Shown piece by piece: positions 50,588 through 59,056 of a DNA stretch of 64,000 bases. Source of the DNA: Achromobacter sp. UMC46 (GTDB lineage: Bacteria > Pseudomonadota > Gammaproteobacteria > Burkholderiales > Burkholderiaceae_B). Position numbers and translations under genes: made by a program. The stretch covers positions 62,001-126,000 of the forward strand of contig NZ_LZZS01000026.1 in assembly GCF_014170335.1 (NCBI RefSeq), in the 5' to 3' direction. The stretch's first letter is position 1. Each line of letters begins with the position of its first letter. The notes under the pieces are model-generated. The model was not told where the DNA came from. It saw nothing but the letters and a program-made list of their open reading frames with translations, and did not search any database.

Positions 50588-51028
50588 ATGACGACTTCCG
50601 CCGCTTCCGCCCACCCCATCGCCATCGATCCCGATCAGGTCGGCGAGTACCCCGCCCTGACCAAGTCCGGCGGCGGTTATTTCTATGACGACGTATTGGA
50701 GTACCGCGTGTGGGTGCACCCGCATGCGGGCGGCGAGGACTTGCACGACGGCGACGACTATTACTACGCCTTCGCCACCTTCGAAGATGCGGCGGAATGC
50801 TCGAACGAGACGCCGGGCGCGGAGCAGCCGCTGGTGCTGGTCCGGCAGTTCGAGTCCATCAACGAACCGACGCCGGGCGTCTTCGAGCATCACACCGAAG
50901 CGCGGATCACCGAGTGGCGCGTGGAGTGGCTGGCGGACTGCAAGCGATCCGCCGCCTCCATCCCGGACTTCCTGAAAAGCCGCGCGCACCAGGCGCCGGC
51001 CGTCAGCTCATGTACACGCCGCCGTTGA
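50588..51028 (+). CDS. Hypothetical acidic protein, 146 aa
   Basis: MTTSAASAHPIAIDPDQVGE is followed by an aromatic/acidic stretch (YFYDDVLEYRVWVHPHAGGE, DLHDGDDYYYAFATFEDAAE) and a region RITEWRVEWLADCKRSA near the end. Some proteins of this type are labelled GCN5-like acetyltransferases, but I see no acetyl-CoA P-loop, so I leave it unnamed. Its last 26 bases overlap the convergent SDR gene. Confidence 0.6.
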   Translation: MTTSAASAHPIAIDPDQVGEYPALTKSGGGYFYDDVLEYRVWVHPHAGGEDLHDGDDYYYAFATFEDAAECSNETPGAEQPLVLVRQFESINEPTPGVFEHHTEARITEWRVEWLADCKRSAASIPDFLKSRAHQAPAVSSCTRRR

Positions 51029-51743
51029 TGGCGTAGTTGGCGCCCGTCACGAATGCCGCGTCGTCGGACGCCAGCCAGGCGCACAGCCCGGCGAGGTCGC
51101 GGGCCGTGCCCAGCCGCCCCACCGGCACGCTTTCGATGATGCGGTCCAGCAGCGCGGGCGGGAAGGCCTTGACGGTATCGTCGGCGATGAAGCCCGGCGA
51201 CACCAGGTTCACCGTCACGCCGCGCGCCGCCACCTCCTGCGCCAGCGACCGCGTGAAACCGATCACCGCGCCCTTGGCCGTGGCGTAGTTGATCTGGCCG
51301 ATCTGGCCTTTTTCCGCCGCGACCGATCCGATGTTGATGATGCGGCCCCAGCCGCGGTCGGCCATGCTGTCGACCACCTGCTTGGTGCTGTTGAACAACG
51401 TGTCCAGATTGCTGCGCAGCACGGCCGACCAGTCCGCGTAGGCCATCTGGCGAAAGCGCATGTCCAGCATCGAACCGGCGTTGTTGACCAGCACGTCGAT
51501 CTCGCCGACTTCGCGGCGGACCTTCGCGAACGCCGCCTCGGTCGACGCCCAGTCCGTCGCATCGCCTTCCGACGCGACGAAGTCGTAGCCCAGGGACTTC
51601 TGTTCCTTCAGCCACGTGTCGCGGCGCGACGAGCGCGGGCCGCAACCGGCCACCACGCGGTGTCCGGCATGATGCAGCGCGTGGCAGATCGCGGTGCCCG
51701 TATGGCCCATTCCGCTGGTGACGTAAGCAATGCGCAAAGCCAT
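51003..51743 (-). CDS. Short-chain dehydrogenase, PhaB-like (acetoacetyl-CoA / 3-oxoacyl reductase)
   Basis: 246 aa from the ATG at 51743 (AAGGA upstream). The Rossmann motif is present in altered form (VTSGMGHTGTAICHALHHAG), with DVLVNNAG at the second site. The catalytic Ser-Tyr-Lys set is seen in INIGSVAAEKGQIGQINYAT, then AKGAVIGFTRSLAQE. The sequence is of the PhaB/FabG type, NADPH-dependent reduction of 3-oxoacyl-CoA. It lies 37 bases after the CitMHS gene on the same strand, so citrate uptake and acyl-CoA reduction may be coexpressed; no phaC/phaA is nearby. Confidence 0.82.
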   Translation of the reverse strand: MALRIAYVTSGMGHTGTAICHALHHAGHRVVAGCGPRSSRRDTWLKEQKSLGYDFVASEGDATDWASTEAAFAKVRREVGEIDVLVNNAGSMLDMRFRQMAYADWSAVLRSNLDTLFNSTKQVVDSMADRGWGRIINIGSVAAEKGQIGQINYATAKGAVIGFTRSLAQEVAARGVTVNLVSPGFIADDTVKAFPPALLDRIIESVPVGRLGTARDLAGLCAWLASDDAAFVTGANYAINGGVYMS

Positions 51744-51780
51744 GAACGTTCCTTTATGAAAGTGCGGCAGGCGCCGCGGA

Positions 51781-53121
51781 TCAGCCGACCACCCCGACCA
51801 GCGGGAACAGGCCGAACGCCAGCGCGGCCGCAAGCATCACCATGCAGACCATCGTGGCCCACTTCAGCGCATAGCGCTGGTGGTCGCCGAATTCCACGCC
51901 CGCCAGGCCGACCAGCAGATACGTCGACGGCACCAGGGGGCTCAGCAAATGCACCGGCTGGCCGATGAGCGACGCGCGCGCCATCTCGACGGGCGAAATC
52001 CCGTAGCCCTGCGCCGCTTCGCTCAGGATGGGCAGCACCCCGAAGTAGAAGGCGTCGTTCGACATGAAAAACGTGAACGGCAGGCTGACCAGCGCGGTGA
52101 TGCCAGCCAGGTACGGGCCCATCGCGTCCGGAATCACGGCAAGCAGGCTGCGCGACATGGCTTCCACCATGCCCGTGCCCGACAGGATGCCGGTGAAGAT
52201 GCCCGCGGCGAAGATCAGCGACACCACCGACAGCACGTTGCCCGCGTGCTGCGCGACGCGTCGGCGCTGTTCGGCCAGGTTCGGATAGTTGATGATCAGG
52301 GCCACCGCGAAGGCGATCATGAACAGCACCGGCAGCGGCAGGACGCCCATCACCAGGCTGACCATCAGCGCCAGCGTCAACCCCGCGTTCACCCACAACA
52401 GCTTGGGGCGGCGCAGGTCGTGGTCGACTTCGATCTCGGGCAGGTTCTTGGGGCCGTCTTCGTCGTAGCCGGCATGCAGCGACGCGCCGTCCGGCAGCGA
52501 CAGCACGCCCAGGCGGCGGCGCTCGCGCAGGCCCAGGAAGAACGCCAGAACCAGGATCGAGACAATGGCCACGCCCATGACCGGCACCAGGGGCACGAAG
52601 ATGTCCCCCGCGTCCACGTGCAGGGCGCTGGCGGCGCGCGCCGTGGGGCCGCCCCACGGCGTCAGGTTCATGACGCCGCTGGCCAGCATCGCCAGGCAGG
52701 TCATGGACAGCGCGTTCATCTTCAGGCGGCGGTAGAGCGGCAGCATCGAGGCCACCACGATCATGTAGGTCGTGGAGCCGTCGCCGTCCAGGGAGATCAC
52801 GAGCGCCAGCACGGTCGTGCCGACGACGATTTTCAGCGGATCGCCCTTCACCGCGCGCAGGATGCGGCCCACGATGGGGTCGAACAGGCCGGCGTCGATC
52901 ATCACCCCGAAATACAGGATGGCGAACATCAGCATCACGCCCGTGGGCGCGATCTTGCGGATGCCGTCCAGCATCATCTTGTCGATGCCGGCGCCAAAGC
53001 CGCCCAGCAGGGCAAAGATAATGGGGACGAGGATCAGGGCAACCAACGGCGACAGCCGCTTGGTCATGATCAGCGTCATGAACGTGATCACCATGCCGAA
53101 GCCAAGCAGGGTCAGAAGCAT
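51781..53121 (-). CDS. CitMHS-family citrate:cation symporter
   Basis: 446 aa with about 11-12 membrane segments. Characteristic segments: MVITFMTLIMTKRLSPLVAL, VISLDGDGSTTYMIVVASML, GVMNLTPWGGPTARAASALH and FTFFMSNDAFYFGVLPILSE. CitMHS carriers import citrate complexed with divalent metal by proton symport. It diverges from a TctD/TctE two-component system, a frequent arrangement for citrate or tricarboxylate induction. Stronger similarity to CitM or CitH types cannot be judged. Confidence 0.9.
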   Translation of the reverse strand: MLLTLLGFGMVITFMTLIMTKRLSPLVALILVPIIFALLGGFGAGIDKMMLDGIRKIAPTGVMLMFAILYFGVMIDAGLFDPIVGRILRAVKGDPLKIVVGTTVLALVISLDGDGSTTYMIVVASMLPLYRRLKMNALSMTCLAMLASGVMNLTPWGGPTARAASALHVDAGDIFVPLVPVMGVAIVSILVLAFFLGLRERRRLGVLSLPDGASLHAGYDEDGPKNLPEIEVDHDLRRPKLLWVNAGLTLALMVSLVMGVLPLPVLFMIAFAVALIINYPNLAEQRRRVAQHAGNVLSVVSLIFAAGIFTGILSGTGMVEAMSRSLLAVIPDAMGPYLAGITALVSLPFTFFMSNDAFYFGVLPILSEAAQGYGISPVEMARASLIGQPVHLLSPLVPSTYLLVGLAGVEFGDHQRYALKWATMVCMVMLAAALAFGLFPLVGVVG

Positions 53122-53203
53122 GAGGGATATCTCCGACTAGTCGTTGTTATGTGTGGCGCTGCCTCCGGCGGGGGAAGCAGGTGCCGAAGACTAGAAATAA
53201 AAG

Positions 53204-53219
53204 CTGTCTGGAACCTGTC
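53204..53219. promoter_or_regulatory. CTGTC direct repeats in the citrate/TctDE intergenic region
   Basis: CTGTC at 53204-53208 and 53215-53219, one helical turn (11 bases) apart. OmpR-type response regulators bind such direct repeats; here between the divergent CitMHS and tctD genes. Short motif, so weak. Confidence 0.3.
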
Positions 53220-53278
53220 GTTTTCTTGTAAGCATGCCCGTGGAAACCCGAGGGGGCCCAGGGCTTTACAATCAGCCG

Positions 53279-53983
53279 ATGCGCATCCTGGTAATCGAAG
53301 ACGACGAGGATCTGGCCGACGCCATCGTCCGCCGGCTGCGCCGTCTCGGCCATGCCGTGGACCTGCAGAACGACGGCCTCAGCGCCGACGGCGTCCTGCA
53401 GTACGAGACCTTCGACCTGGTCATCCTGGACATCGGGCTGCCCCGCATGTCGGGGTTCGATATCCTGCATCGCCTGCGCGACCGGGGCAGCAAGACGCCC
53501 GTGCTGGCCCTGACCGCCCGCATCGACATCGAAGACCGCGTCCATGCGCTGGATACCGGGGCCGACGACTACCTGGCCAAGCCCTTCGACTTCCGCGAGC
53601 TGGAAGCCCGCTGCCGCGCCTTGCTGCGCCGGCCGATCGCCCAGGCGGCCGGCGTGCAGCGCTTCGGCGACCTGACCATCGACAGCGCCGCGCGCCAGGT
53701 CACGCTGGCCGGCCAGCGCATCGACCTGCCCAAGCGCGAGTACAGCCTGCTGGAGATCCTGCTGGCCGGCATGAACCGCGCCGTCAGCAAATCGGAAATC
53801 GCCAACAAGCTGTTCGCGTTCGACGACGACGCCGCCCCCAACGCCATCGAGGTCTATATCGCCCGCCTGCGCCGCAAGCTGGAAGGGTCGCCATTGCGCA
53901 TCGAAACGCAGCGCGGCACCGGATATCTGCTGACGTCCACCGACGACGCCGACAGCATCGCTCCCCCCCCGCCCCGGGCCTGA
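53279..53983 (+). CDS. tctD: OmpR-type response regulator, TctD-like
   Basis: 234 aa. The receiver domain has the acidic pocket (IEDDED), phospho-acceptor Asp51 in VILDIGLPRMSG and Lys in DDYLAKPFDF. A winged-helix DNA-binding domain follows (LPKREYSLLEILLAGMNRAV, then YIARLRRKLEGSPLRIETQR). The ATG at 53279 (MRILVIEDD) is used; the 15 codons upstream are not conserved-looking. TctD-type regulators induce tricarboxylate transport. The next gene follows after three bases. Confidence 0.88.
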   Translation: MRILVIEDDEDLADAIVRRLRRLGHAVDLQNDGLSADGVLQYETFDLVILDIGLPRMSGFDILHRLRDRGSKTPVLALTARIDIEDRVHALDTGADDYLAKPFDFRELEARCRALLRRPIAQAAGVQRFGDLTIDSAARQVTLAGQRIDLPKREYSLLEILLAGMNRAVSKSEIANKLFAFDDDAAPNAIEVYIARLRRKLEGSPLRIETQRGTGYLLTSTDDADSIAPPPPRA

Positions 53984-53986
53984 CCC

Positions 53987-55399
53987 GTGCCGCACGGCCG
54001 CATCTCCGTCCGCCGCCGCCTGCTGGCCATGCTGATGACGCTGTTCGCCGTCGGCTTGGGCGCGCTGTACCTGCTGGTGCGCGGCTACGCGCATCAGACC
54101 GCCGACACCACTTACGACCAGTTGCTGCGCGCCTCGGTGCTTTCCATGGCCGACAGCCTGCAACTGGTCCAGGGCGAATGGCAGATGGACATGCCCTACG
54201 CGGCGCTGGCCCTGCTGGAGCAGGCGCCGCGCGACCGCGTGTTCTACCGGGTATCCACCGGCGGCGGCGTGCTGATCTCGGGCTATGCCGACCTGCCGTC
54301 CCTGCCAGGCCGCGCAGACACTGATGGCGCCGGCGATTCGCCCCAGCTGTACACCGCGGCCTATCAGGGCGAGCCCGTGCGCATCGCCTGGATGGAGCGC
54401 AAGATCGCCGGCCCCCGCAACGCCGAATCGGCCGTCATCCAGGTCGCGCAAACACGCGAGGCCCGCAACGCATTGGCGGAAAACATCCTTTGGCAGGGCA
54501 CGCTGGCCCTGATCGGCTTCACGGCCGCGGCGCTGGCCTTGGCGTACTGGGGCCTGCAACGGTCGCTGTCCCCCATCCAGCGCATTGAACGCGAACTGGC
54601 CGCCCGCAACGCCTCCGACCTGCACCCGATCGCCGCGCCCGTGCCCGAAGAGCTGGACACGCTGGTGCATTCGCTGGATGGTTTCATGGCGCGCCTGGCC
54701 GACAACCTGGACACGCTGCGCCTCTTCATCGCCGAGGCTGCGCATCAGCTGCGCACGCCGCTGGCCGCACTGCACGCGCAGATGGAGGTGGCGCTGGACG
54801 AAGAAGACCCGGCCGAGCAGCGCCGCAGCCTCGCGGCCGTGCTGCGCAATGCCGAAAAACTGTCGCGCCTGGTCAATCAACTGCTTAGCGACGCCAGCGT
54901 CATCCACCGCAGCAACGTCAAGCAGTTCCAACCCGTCAACGTGGCCGACCTGCTGAGCCAGGCCGTCCATGACACCGTGCCGCAAGCCGATCCCCAGCCG
55001 GATGTCCGGCTGCATCTGCCCGATGCCGCCACCACCCGGCCGCCCGTCGTGCTTGGCGACAGCCTGATGCTGCGCGAAGCCTTCAAGAACCTGATCGACA
55101 ACGCCCTGCGCCACGGCGCCAACAACGACGGCCACATCGACATCCGGCTGGACGCCGACGGCGGCGACTGGCGCATCGCGGTATCGGACCTGGGGCCGGG
55201 CATTCCGCCAGCGCTGGCCAACACCGCGTTCGAGCGCTTCGCCCGCGGCCCCAATCCGCGCGCGCCCGGGGCCGGCCTGGGGCTGTCCATCATCAAGCGC
55301 GTCGTCGATGTCCATCAGGGCAAGCTCAACCTGAGCAACCGCGTGGGCGGCGGCCTGGATGCGGTCATCACCTTGCCGGCGGCCCCTCATGATGCGTAG
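53987..55399 (+). CDS. tctE: Sensor histidine kinase, TctE-like
   Basis: 470 aa from a GTG start. The first membrane segment is at about 12-33, a periplasmic TctE-type sensing domain at 35-165, and a second segment at about 168-188. HAMP-like linker, H-box IAEAAHQLRTPLAALHAQME with His253, N-box FKNLIDNALRHG, and G-boxes DLGPGIP and GAGLGLSII. It phosphorylates the upstream TctD-like regulator. Its 3-prime end overlaps the next gene, a periplasmic binding protein, by 11 bases, suggesting a three-part sensor. Confidence 0.88.
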   Translation: MPHGRISVRRRLLAMLMTLFAVGLGALYLLVRGYAHQTADTTYDQLLRASVLSMADSLQLVQGEWQMDMPYAALALLEQAPRDRVFYRVSTGGGVLISGYADLPSLPGRADTDGAGDSPQLYTAAYQGEPVRIAWMERKIAGPRNAESAVIQVAQTREARNALAENILWQGTLALIGFTAAALALAYWGLQRSLSPIQRIERELAARNASDLHPIAAPVPEELDTLVHSLDGFMARLADNLDTLRLFIAEAAHQLRTPLAALHAQMEVALDEEDPAEQRRSLAAVLRNAEKLSRLVNQLLSDASVIHRSNVKQFQPVNVADLLSQAVHDTVPQADPQPDVRLHLPDAATTRPPVVLGDSLMLREAFKNLIDNALRHGANNDGHIDIRLDADGGDWRIAVSDLGPGIPPALANTAFERFARGPNPRAPGAGLGLSIIKRVVDVHQGKLNLSNRVGGGLDAVITLPAAPHDA

Positions 55400-56468
55400 C
55401 GCCCTGTCCTGGATCCGCGTGATCGGCGCGATGGCCGCCGTGCTGTGTGCCACGCCGTTCGCCGCGCCGGGGCACGCCGCCGAGGTCAACGGGAGCGGGT
55501 TGACGCTGGGCCCGGCGGACAGCAAGAACGTGCTGATCCTGCATGCCTCCAACAGCGTGCAGGTGTTTCGCGGCGTACTGGAGGACTTCAGCGAACTGAA
55601 CCCCGGCATCCGGCTGGAATACACCGAGCTGTCCACGCAGCAGCTCTATCGCGACACCCTCGAACGCGCGGCGCAGCCTGCCGCCAAGCGCGGCCCCGAC
55701 CTGGTCATCAGCAGCGCCATGGACTTGCAGACCAAGCTGGTCAACGATGGCCATGCGCAGATGCACGTGTCGCCGGAAACCCGCGCGCTGCCCGCCTGGG
55801 CCAACTGGCGCGACGAGGTCTTCAGCATCGGCACTGACCCGATCGTCATGGTCTACAACACGCGCCGGCTCGCCGCCGCGCGGGTGCCGCACACCCGCCG
55901 CGAACTGCTGTCACTGCTGCAGGCGCCCGACCGGCCACTGGCGGACCGCATATCGACCTACGACGTGGACGGCAGCGGCATCGGCTACCTGGCCGCCACG
56001 CAAGACACGCGGCTGGACAGCATGGCCGGCGCCTTGCTGGCCGCCTTCGGCCGCAATGGCGTGTCCGTCCACGAGTCCACCGAGGACGCCCTGGACAAGC
56101 TTGCGCGCGGCGACATCACGCTGGCGTACAACTTGCTGGAGTCCTACACCCGGCACCGGATCGACCAAGGCGCGCCGCTGGCGATCATCTACCCGCAGGA
56201 CTACACGCTGATGCTGTCGCGCTCGGCGATCATCCCGAAACAGGCGCCGCGCGGCGATCTGGGCGCCCTCTTGCTGGACTATCTGCTGTCGCCCCGCGGC
56301 CAGGAGATGCTGGCCCGGCAGTCCGGCATGCGCCCGGTCAACGCCTCGGTCATCCCGGCGGCGGGCGTGCGGCCCATGGCGTTGGGCGTGGGGCTGCTGG
56401 TGTATCTGGATCCGTTGAAAAAGCGGCACTTCCTGGACGTGTGGCGGGCCGCCATCCAGGCGCCCTGA
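55389..56468 (+). CDS. Periplasmic binding protein linked to TctDE (iron/PgtC-like fold)
   Basis: 359 aa with a signal peptide ending APGHA. The mature protein starts LTLGPADSKNVLILHASNSV and has the two-lobe architecture of family 1/6 solute-binding proteins (VFRGVLEDFSELNPGIRLEY; DEVFSIGTDPIVMVYNTRRL; DYLLSPRGQEMLARQSGMRP). No transporter subunits accompany it. PgtC, the periplasmic partner of a two-component system for phosphoglycerate, is a precedent for such a protein acting in signalling rather than transport. Two ATGs in tandem at 55389; the gene overlaps tctE by 11 bases. Confidence 0.78.
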   Translation: MMRSALSWIRVIGAMAAVLCATPFAAPGHAAEVNGSGLTLGPADSKNVLILHASNSVQVFRGVLEDFSELNPGIRLEYTELSTQQLYRDTLERAAQPAAKRGPDLVISSAMDLQTKLVNDGHAQMHVSPETRALPAWANWRDEVFSIGTDPIVMVYNTRRLAAARVPHTRRELLSLLQAPDRPLADRISTYDVDGSGIGYLAATQDTRLDSMAGALLAAFGRNGVSVHESTEDALDKLARGDITLAYNLLESYTRHRIDQGAPLAIIYPQDYTLMLSRSAIIPKQAPRGDLGALLLDYLLSPRGQEMLARQSGMRPVNASVIPAAGVRPMALGVGLLVYLDPLKKRHFLDVWRAAIQAP

Positions 56469-56644
56469 CGGTGCCCGCCTTCGGCACCCGGCCCTGACGC
56501 GCCCTGGTGGAAATATCCCGGTACTACGGCACCAGGACTCGGCTGCGTCCGCCCAGAAGCGATGGATTTTCTCCCGGACCGCCATTTCACGCGCATAATT
56601 TCTTTCCGGGCCGGCTTGCCGACCACGATCGTTGGAGGCATGCC

Positions 56645-57373
56645 ATGGCCGAGCATCAGATCGCTTTGCGGACATCGTTCGATGCGGCGCATCCCGTCGC
56701 GGATGCCTCCCCGCCATGGCGCGGCATTCCCCCCAAGGCCCGCAGCGTGGCCGACGCCGAAGATGCCACCCGGCGCGGCGGGCGGCTCCAACGCCACCCA
56801 GCCGTGTCCATCGGCTGGCAATCGATCGACAGCGCCTACTCGGGATTCGGCGAGGCCGTCCTGCTCGTGGGCAAGGGGGCCATCGTCGAAAAGATGTCCG
56901 CGCTGGCTCGGCGCTATCTGGACGACGGCCATGGCTGGTCGACGCGCAATGGCAGGCTGCGCCATGCGGATCCCAAGGTCCAGCGCCTGTTCGACGCCTA
57001 TTGCGTCGCCGTGGCGCGCGACCGGAAAATGCGGGCCCTGGCCACCACGGCCAGTTGGGGGGAAGTCTTCTGGATGGATATCGGCCCGGCCCCTGACACG
57101 TTGAACCCGCAAGGCGAACGCATGATCCTGGTGCGCATGCGCCGCAATAGCGCCTTCTCCATGCCGGATGCGACCCGGCTGAGATCCGTGTTCTCCATCA
57201 CCCACGCCGAAGCCGCCGTGCTGGCGGGTCTTGCGGCCGGCCACAGCGTGGAAGAAGTGGCAACGCTGCGCCAGGCGTCGGTCCTCACCGTGCGCAAGCA
57301 AGTGGCCTCGCTACTCAGCAAAATGGAATGCCATCGCCAGTCGGAGCTCGTGCGGCTGGCATCCTTGCTGTAA
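56645..57373 (+). CDS. LuxR-type helix-turn-helix regulator
   Basis: 242 aa from the ATG at 56645, preceded by GGAGG at six bases. The C-terminal 60 residues form a LuxR/GerE helix-turn-helix (FSITHAEAAVLAGLAAGHSV, then EEVATLRQASVLTVRKQVAS). The N-terminal region shows no receiver or autoinducer domain I can name; a PAS-like fold is possible (KVQRLFDAYCVAVARDRKMR). A longer frame extends 46 codons upstream but without a ribosome site. Role unknown. Confidence 0.75.
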   Translation: MAEHQIALRTSFDAAHPVADASPPWRGIPPKARSVADAEDATRRGGRLQRHPAVSIGWQSIDSAYSGFGEAVLLVGKGAIVEKMSALARRYLDDGHGWSTRNGRLRHADPKVQRLFDAYCVAVARDRKMRALATTASWGEVFWMDIGPAPDTLNPQGERMILVRMRRNSAFSMPDATRLRSVFSITHAEAAVLAGLAAGHSVEEVATLRQASVLTVRKQVASLLSKMECHRQSELVRLASLL

Positions 57374-57577
57374 TCGGACGACACCCCCGCGGCGCATCCG
57401 GCGTACCCAATATTGAGTATGCGGCTTCCCCCCATGCGGCCCTACCATGAGGCCGAAGCCAAGGGAGGAGGGACCCTCCGGTCACGCGGCTGCTCTTGCC
57501 CAAGCCTGCATTTCCGCATGCCCGCGAGAACACCGGGATCCAACGCCGCGATCACTGTCGTCATCAAGGAGCTCCTC

Positions 57578-57898
57578 ATGAAGACTGCCCTCTCGTTCCG
57601 CGCCCTCGCCTCCGTCGCGCTGGCGGCAAGCGCCCTGCTGTCCGGCGCCGCCGCCGCGCAACAGGCCGTCGCCCCCACGACCGCCGCGCCCGAACCCAAC
57701 ATCACGCTCAGCCGCGACGACGTCATGCGCGATCTGGCCGCCTGGAAGAACTCGGGCGTGGAAAGAAACTGGAACAGCGACAACACCCCCGACATCAATA
57801 GCCCGGAATATGTCGCCAGCTACCGGAAGTATGTGGATACGGTCAGGCCTGCCGCGTCGCAAATGCCTGCGCAGTCGCAGAATCAGGGCAAGTGGTAA
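57578..57898 (+). CDS. DUF4148 family secreted protein
   Basis: 106 aa with a Sec signal (MKTALSFRALASVALAASAL, then LSGAAAAQQA). The mature part NITLSRDDVMRDLAAWKNSG, then a YVASYRKYVDTV segment, fits the DUF4148 pattern common in Burkholderiales periplasmic proteins of unknown function. AAGGAG precedes the ATG. Expressed alone as far as can be seen. Confidence 0.75.
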   Translation: MKTALSFRALASVALAASALLSGAAAAQQAVAPTTAAPEPNITLSRDDVMRDLAAWKNSGVERNWNSDNTPDINSPEYVASYRKYVDTVRPAASQMPAQSQNQGKW

Positions 57899-58042
57899 CG
57901 CACCCGCGCTTCGCCCCACTGTCCGGGGCGAGATCCCCGTCGCGACGGCAGTGAACGCTCACCGCCCGTTCCGCCCCTTCCTGGTGCAAAGCGACCATGG
58001 CCTGCGCACCAGGCGCAACGGGTGGCGCCTGCGCATCGGCCG

Positions 58043-58906
58043 CTAGGGCGCCGCCTCCAGCTCCTGGCGCAGCCACTCGCAAAACGCGCGCGTCAACGGG
58101 TCGTCCTGACTGTCGCGGTGGACCAGCCAAGTCCATTTCGGCCCTTGCACCGTCTGCGCCGAGAGCGCGCGAAGAGAACCGTCCTGGTGCCAGCGCGCAG
58201 CCAGCAACCCACTGACCAACGCCATGCCCAGGCCCTCGCGCGCCGCATCCAGCAACTGGCCGGCGTCAGAGAAATTCATGCCCTGCCCGCGCTGGCCCAC
58301 ATTGGCCCCGCCCTGCGTTTCCCAATGGCTCCAGTCCATCTCCCGCTCGCCATGCAGCGTGGCAGGCGGGCCGGCGGCGCCTGCGAGCAGGCTGGGGTGG
58401 CACGCGGGGTACAGCCGGTCTTCGACCAGCACCCGGAAGGCGCAATCCGCCTGCGGGCCCAGATCATCGCGAATCGCCACGTCCACCGTCTGCTTGGCCA
58501 TATCCGGCGCGGCGTCGCTGGTGTACAGCCACAAGTCCGCTTGCGGATGCCGCTGGCGAAACGCGTTCAACCTGGGCAGCAGCCAATGGCGTGAAAACGC
58601 CGGGGTGGTGTTCACGATCAATTGGTCGGGCTTGCGGTACTGGTCCAGCCTGCGGATGCCGGCGGCCAATTGCTGCAGCATCGCCTGCGTCGTCGCAAGC
58701 AGGTCCCAGCCGGCATCGGTCAACGAGACCGTGCGCCCCTGCCGGAAGAACAAGGGCTGGCCCAACAGTTCCTCCAGACTACGGACCTGCTGGCTGATCG
58801 CCGACTGCGTCAGATGCAGTTCGTCGGCGGCCTTATGGAAACTGCCCAGCCGGGCGGCCGCCTCGAAACCGCGCAGCCCATTCAACGGCGGCCATTGTTT
58901 AAGCAT
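58043..58906 (-). CDS. LysR-family regulator, GcvA-like
   Basis: 287 aa. The opening PPLNGLRGFEAAARLGSFHK, then AADELHLTQSAISQQVRSLE, is that of GcvA-type LTTRs. The effector domain contains VNTTPAFSRHWLLPRLNAFR and DVAIRDDLG. It diverges from the agmatine deiminase gene at 59057 with about 150 AT-rich bases between them, so that gene is the likely target. Complete and normal in length. Confidence 0.9.
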   Translation of the reverse strand: MLKQWPPLNGLRGFEAAARLGSFHKAADELHLTQSAISQQVRSLEELLGQPLFFRQGRTVSLTDAGWDLLATTQAMLQQLAAGIRRLDQYRKPDQLIVNTTPAFSRHWLLPRLNAFRQRHPQADLWLYTSDAAPDMAKQTVDVAIRDDLGPQADCAFRVLVEDRLYPACHPSLLAGAAGPPATLHGEREMDWSHWETQGGANVGQRGQGMNFSDAGQLLDAAREGLGMALVSGLLAARWHQDGSLRALSAQTVQGPKWTWLVHRDSQDDPLTRAFCEWLRQELEAAP

Positions 58907-59056
58907 ATCAATAAGTTCTACTAATCATAATTCCACTGAATATATCGCTTGTCCGGGGCTTTTATCCAGCAATACACTGCTTTTCAAGAGGTGTGCACGC
59001 CTTCCTTTTCACATAACCGATATTTATCAATGCAATCCGGATTCCAGGAGCCCCCT

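Noticed and set aside
53147..55636. 829-codon minus-strand frame opposite tctD/tctE
   Set aside because: No motif and shadow composition; the plus-strand two-component genes are certain.
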